This document shows positions 62,848 through 64,000 of a stretch of 64,000 nt of DNA, piece after piece. Both the position numbers and the translations under genes were made by a program. The notes beneath the pieces were generated by a model that was not told where the DNA came from, did not search any database, and saw nothing but the letters and a program-made list of their open reading frames with translations. Numbering within the stretch: position 1 is the first letter of the stretch; the number at the start of each line of letters is the position of its first letter. This stretch comes from Paenibacillus flagellatus (GTDB taxonomy: Bacteria > Bacillota > Bacilli > Paenibacillales > NBRC-103111), in assembly GCF_003217775.1 (NCBI RefSeq), contig NZ_QJVJ01000001.1:62001-126000 (forward strand). The letters are read 5' to 3'.

Positions 62848-62878
62848 GAAAAAAACAGTCACACGCTTGTGTGACTGT
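62848..62878 (-). terminator. Terminator of the FAD oxidoreductase gene
   Basis: ACAGTCACAC (62855-62864) pairs with GTGTGACTGT (62869-62878). On the minus strand seven Ts follow. Confidence 0.92.
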
Positions 62879-62909
62879 TCGATCTTCGGCCGCCCGGTCC
62901 CGGTGCCGT

Positions 62910-64000
62910 TTAAAACGTCGCGCCCGCCGCCTTCGCGATCGCATCCTTCAGCATCATGTAAGCTTCCCCGTCGGTCAGCTTCCGCTCGTCCTTGAACATG
63001 CCGATCGTCTCCTTGCTCAGCCATCCTCCGCTTTCCAGCTCGGCTTGGGCAGTCTCGGCGGTGACGTCCAGGCCGAGTCCTTTCGCGATCGTCAAGCTCG
63101 CTTGCTGCAGGGTCAGCGGCTGCTTGGCCGGATCGGCCATCTGTTTCACCGCGGCGGAAGGATCTCCTTTAAACGCCGACTTGTACATCCGCCTGATATG
63201 GTTCACTTGATTGACCATCCGCTGCGCGTTGGAAGGGTTGTCCAGCTTGAACGCCTCGTTGTTGTACGAGCCTACGGCGATTCCCGTATAGACGGCCGCC
63301 TTCAGCCCTTCATACGCCGGATGCTTCATATACGGCTGCGGCTCCGGCGTATACGGCGCAAGCTCCATGCCTTGCTCGTCCAGACGCTTCTGCAGCTCGG
63401 CGATCAGCGGCTTCGATTGCGACAGGTCGCGGAACGACACGTTCCGTTCGGCTGCCAGCTTGACCGCTGCGCCGGCCGCCTGCCCTTCGACCATGCCGAC
63501 CGGAATGACGCGCGCGCTGCCGTGCGCCAGCGTGTCGTAACTCGCCGACCGTCCCACGACGAGCAGCCCGTCCACATGCAGCGGAACGATGCTCCGAAAG
63601 GGCACCGCATACTTAATCGGGTGGACGACGACCGCGCCGTTGTCGGACGGCGACGTCCGCTGAATGTCGGCGGGATACGAGCCGAACGCGATCCGGTCCC
63701 ATTGGTCCGCATTTTCCAGCAGGTCGATGACGCTCAACCGGTACAATCCGACCAAATGTCTCGTCTCGCGCACGTACAGCTCGGGAGCGATCCCGTCCAG
63801 CTCGGCGTTCCGAAACTCCTCGAACTGCTTCAAGTAATCGACGACGCGCGGAATTTCCTGCTTGGCGATGTCCAATCCTTCCCGGCGAGACTGCTCGCTC
63901 AACCCGTCGATTCCGAATATTTGCAAAGCATTGATCAGAATCGTACCGTCCAGCTGTCGGCCGATATTGAGGCCGCGCATTTTGGCCCGTTCCTTGTGGA
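62910..64000 (-). CDS. FAD-dependent oxidoreductase, N-terminus cut by window edge
   Basis: About 362 residues are visible and the frame stays open to base 64000 without a start (HKERAK precedes the first Met), so the gene begins outside. The visible part is the C-terminal half of an FAD_oxidored protein: YPADIQRTSPSDNG, VPFRSIVPLHVDGLLVVGRS and the flavin-site PVGMVEGQAAGAAVKLA. A C-terminal extension of about 120 residues holds two SLH-like segments (PLTLQQASLTIAKGLGL, KLTDGEAYMMLKDAIAK). Such proteins can be secreted in Paenibacillus, which the missing N-terminus would settle. The substrate is unknown. Confidence 0.88.
   Translation of the reverse strand, partial: HKERAKMRGLNIGRQLDGTILINALQIFGIDGLSEQSRREGLDIAKQEIPRVVDYLKQFEEFRNAELDGIAPELYVRETRHLVGLYRLSVIDLLENADQWDRIAFGSYPADIQRTSPSDNGAVVVHPIKYAVPFRSIVPLHVDGLLVVGRSASYDTLAHGSARVIPVGMVEGQAAGAAVKLAAERNVSFRDLSQSKPLIAELQKRLDEQGMELAPYTPEPQPYMKHPAYEGLKAAVYTGIAVGSYNNEAFKLDNPSNAQRMVNQVNHIRRMYKSAFKGDPSAAVKQMADPAKQPLTLQQASLTIAKGLGLDVTAETAQAELESGGWLSKETIGMFKDERKLTDGEAYMMLKDAIAKAAGATF

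Noticed and set aside
1-64000. CRISPR arrays, insertion sequences, prophage, rRNA or tRNA genes
   Set aside because: No repeat-spacer pattern, transposase or integrase motif, or tRNA-like cloverleaf was recognised. Short RNAs could still be missed by eye.

Overview
The window looks like a chromosomal segment of a Gram-positive, high-GC member of the Paenibacillaceae (Paenibacillus/Cohnella type). The basis is AGGAGG-type ribosome binding sites with frequent GTG and TTG starts, lipobox-bearing ABC binding proteins of the Paenibacillus type with their two permeases but no ATPase gene nearby, membrane-anchored AraC regulators, a Bacillus-type PolA, and PhoPR/Pst genes preceded by Bacillus-type Pho boxes. 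No rRNA, tRNA, CRISPR array, transposase or phage gene was found.

Region 1 (1-14.0 kb, minus strand) is a carbohydrate-uptake and degradation locus: a membrane AraC regulator, a lipoprotein binding protein, two permeases, a ceramidase-fold hydrolase, two secreted beta-helix proteins and a GH3 beta-N-acetylhexosaminidase cut by the left edge. It is visibly poorer in GC than everything to its right, and the shift falls at about 14.1-14.2 kb, just before polA. The upstream regions of araC and of the binding-protein gene share an imperfect 35-bp element.

Region 2 (14.3-31.3 kb) holds polA, a HAD phosphatase, a phosphodiester glycosidase with a NUDIX hydrolase, then the phosphate operon pstS-pstC-pstA-pstB-phoU followed without a visible terminator by a GGDEF-EAL-CBS-GGDEF protein. 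A Pho box drives pstS. A second Pho box points the other way, at a chemoreceptor gene, which is followed by a convergent MHYT-PAS histidine kinase gene.

Region 3 (31.4-47.4 kb) is mixed: an SDR oxidoreductase, an APH-fold kinase coupled to a WYL regulator, a coiled-coil protein, Gfo/Idh/MocA and YetF-type proteins, a ferritin-like protein, phoR followed by phoP (order reversed from Bacillus, with four Pho repeats between them), an SBF transporter, class I fumarase, a polysaccharide deacetylase, a self-operated tetR with a membrane protein, and a glycerophosphodiesterase.

Region 4 (47.5-56.1 kb) is a second sugar locus: LacI regulator, Gfo/Idh/MocA dehydrogenase, two permeases, a binding protein and a secreted DUF4091/GH123-like protein. 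The palindrome TTTGGGCCCAAA occurs upstream of both lacI and the dehydrogenase operon.

Region 5 (56.2-64 kb) holds a 5'-deoxynucleotidase and then an ECF42-type sigma factor locus (alpha/beta hydrolase, YdeI-like, two DGPF/YciI proteins, VOC and DoxX proteins). Three transcription units in this locus carry the same candidate promoter, TCGATT, 15 nt, CGTTG. This is the clearest candidate for an undescribed self-contained regulon here. A TetR/DoxX pair and the C-terminal part of an FAD oxidoreductase close the window.
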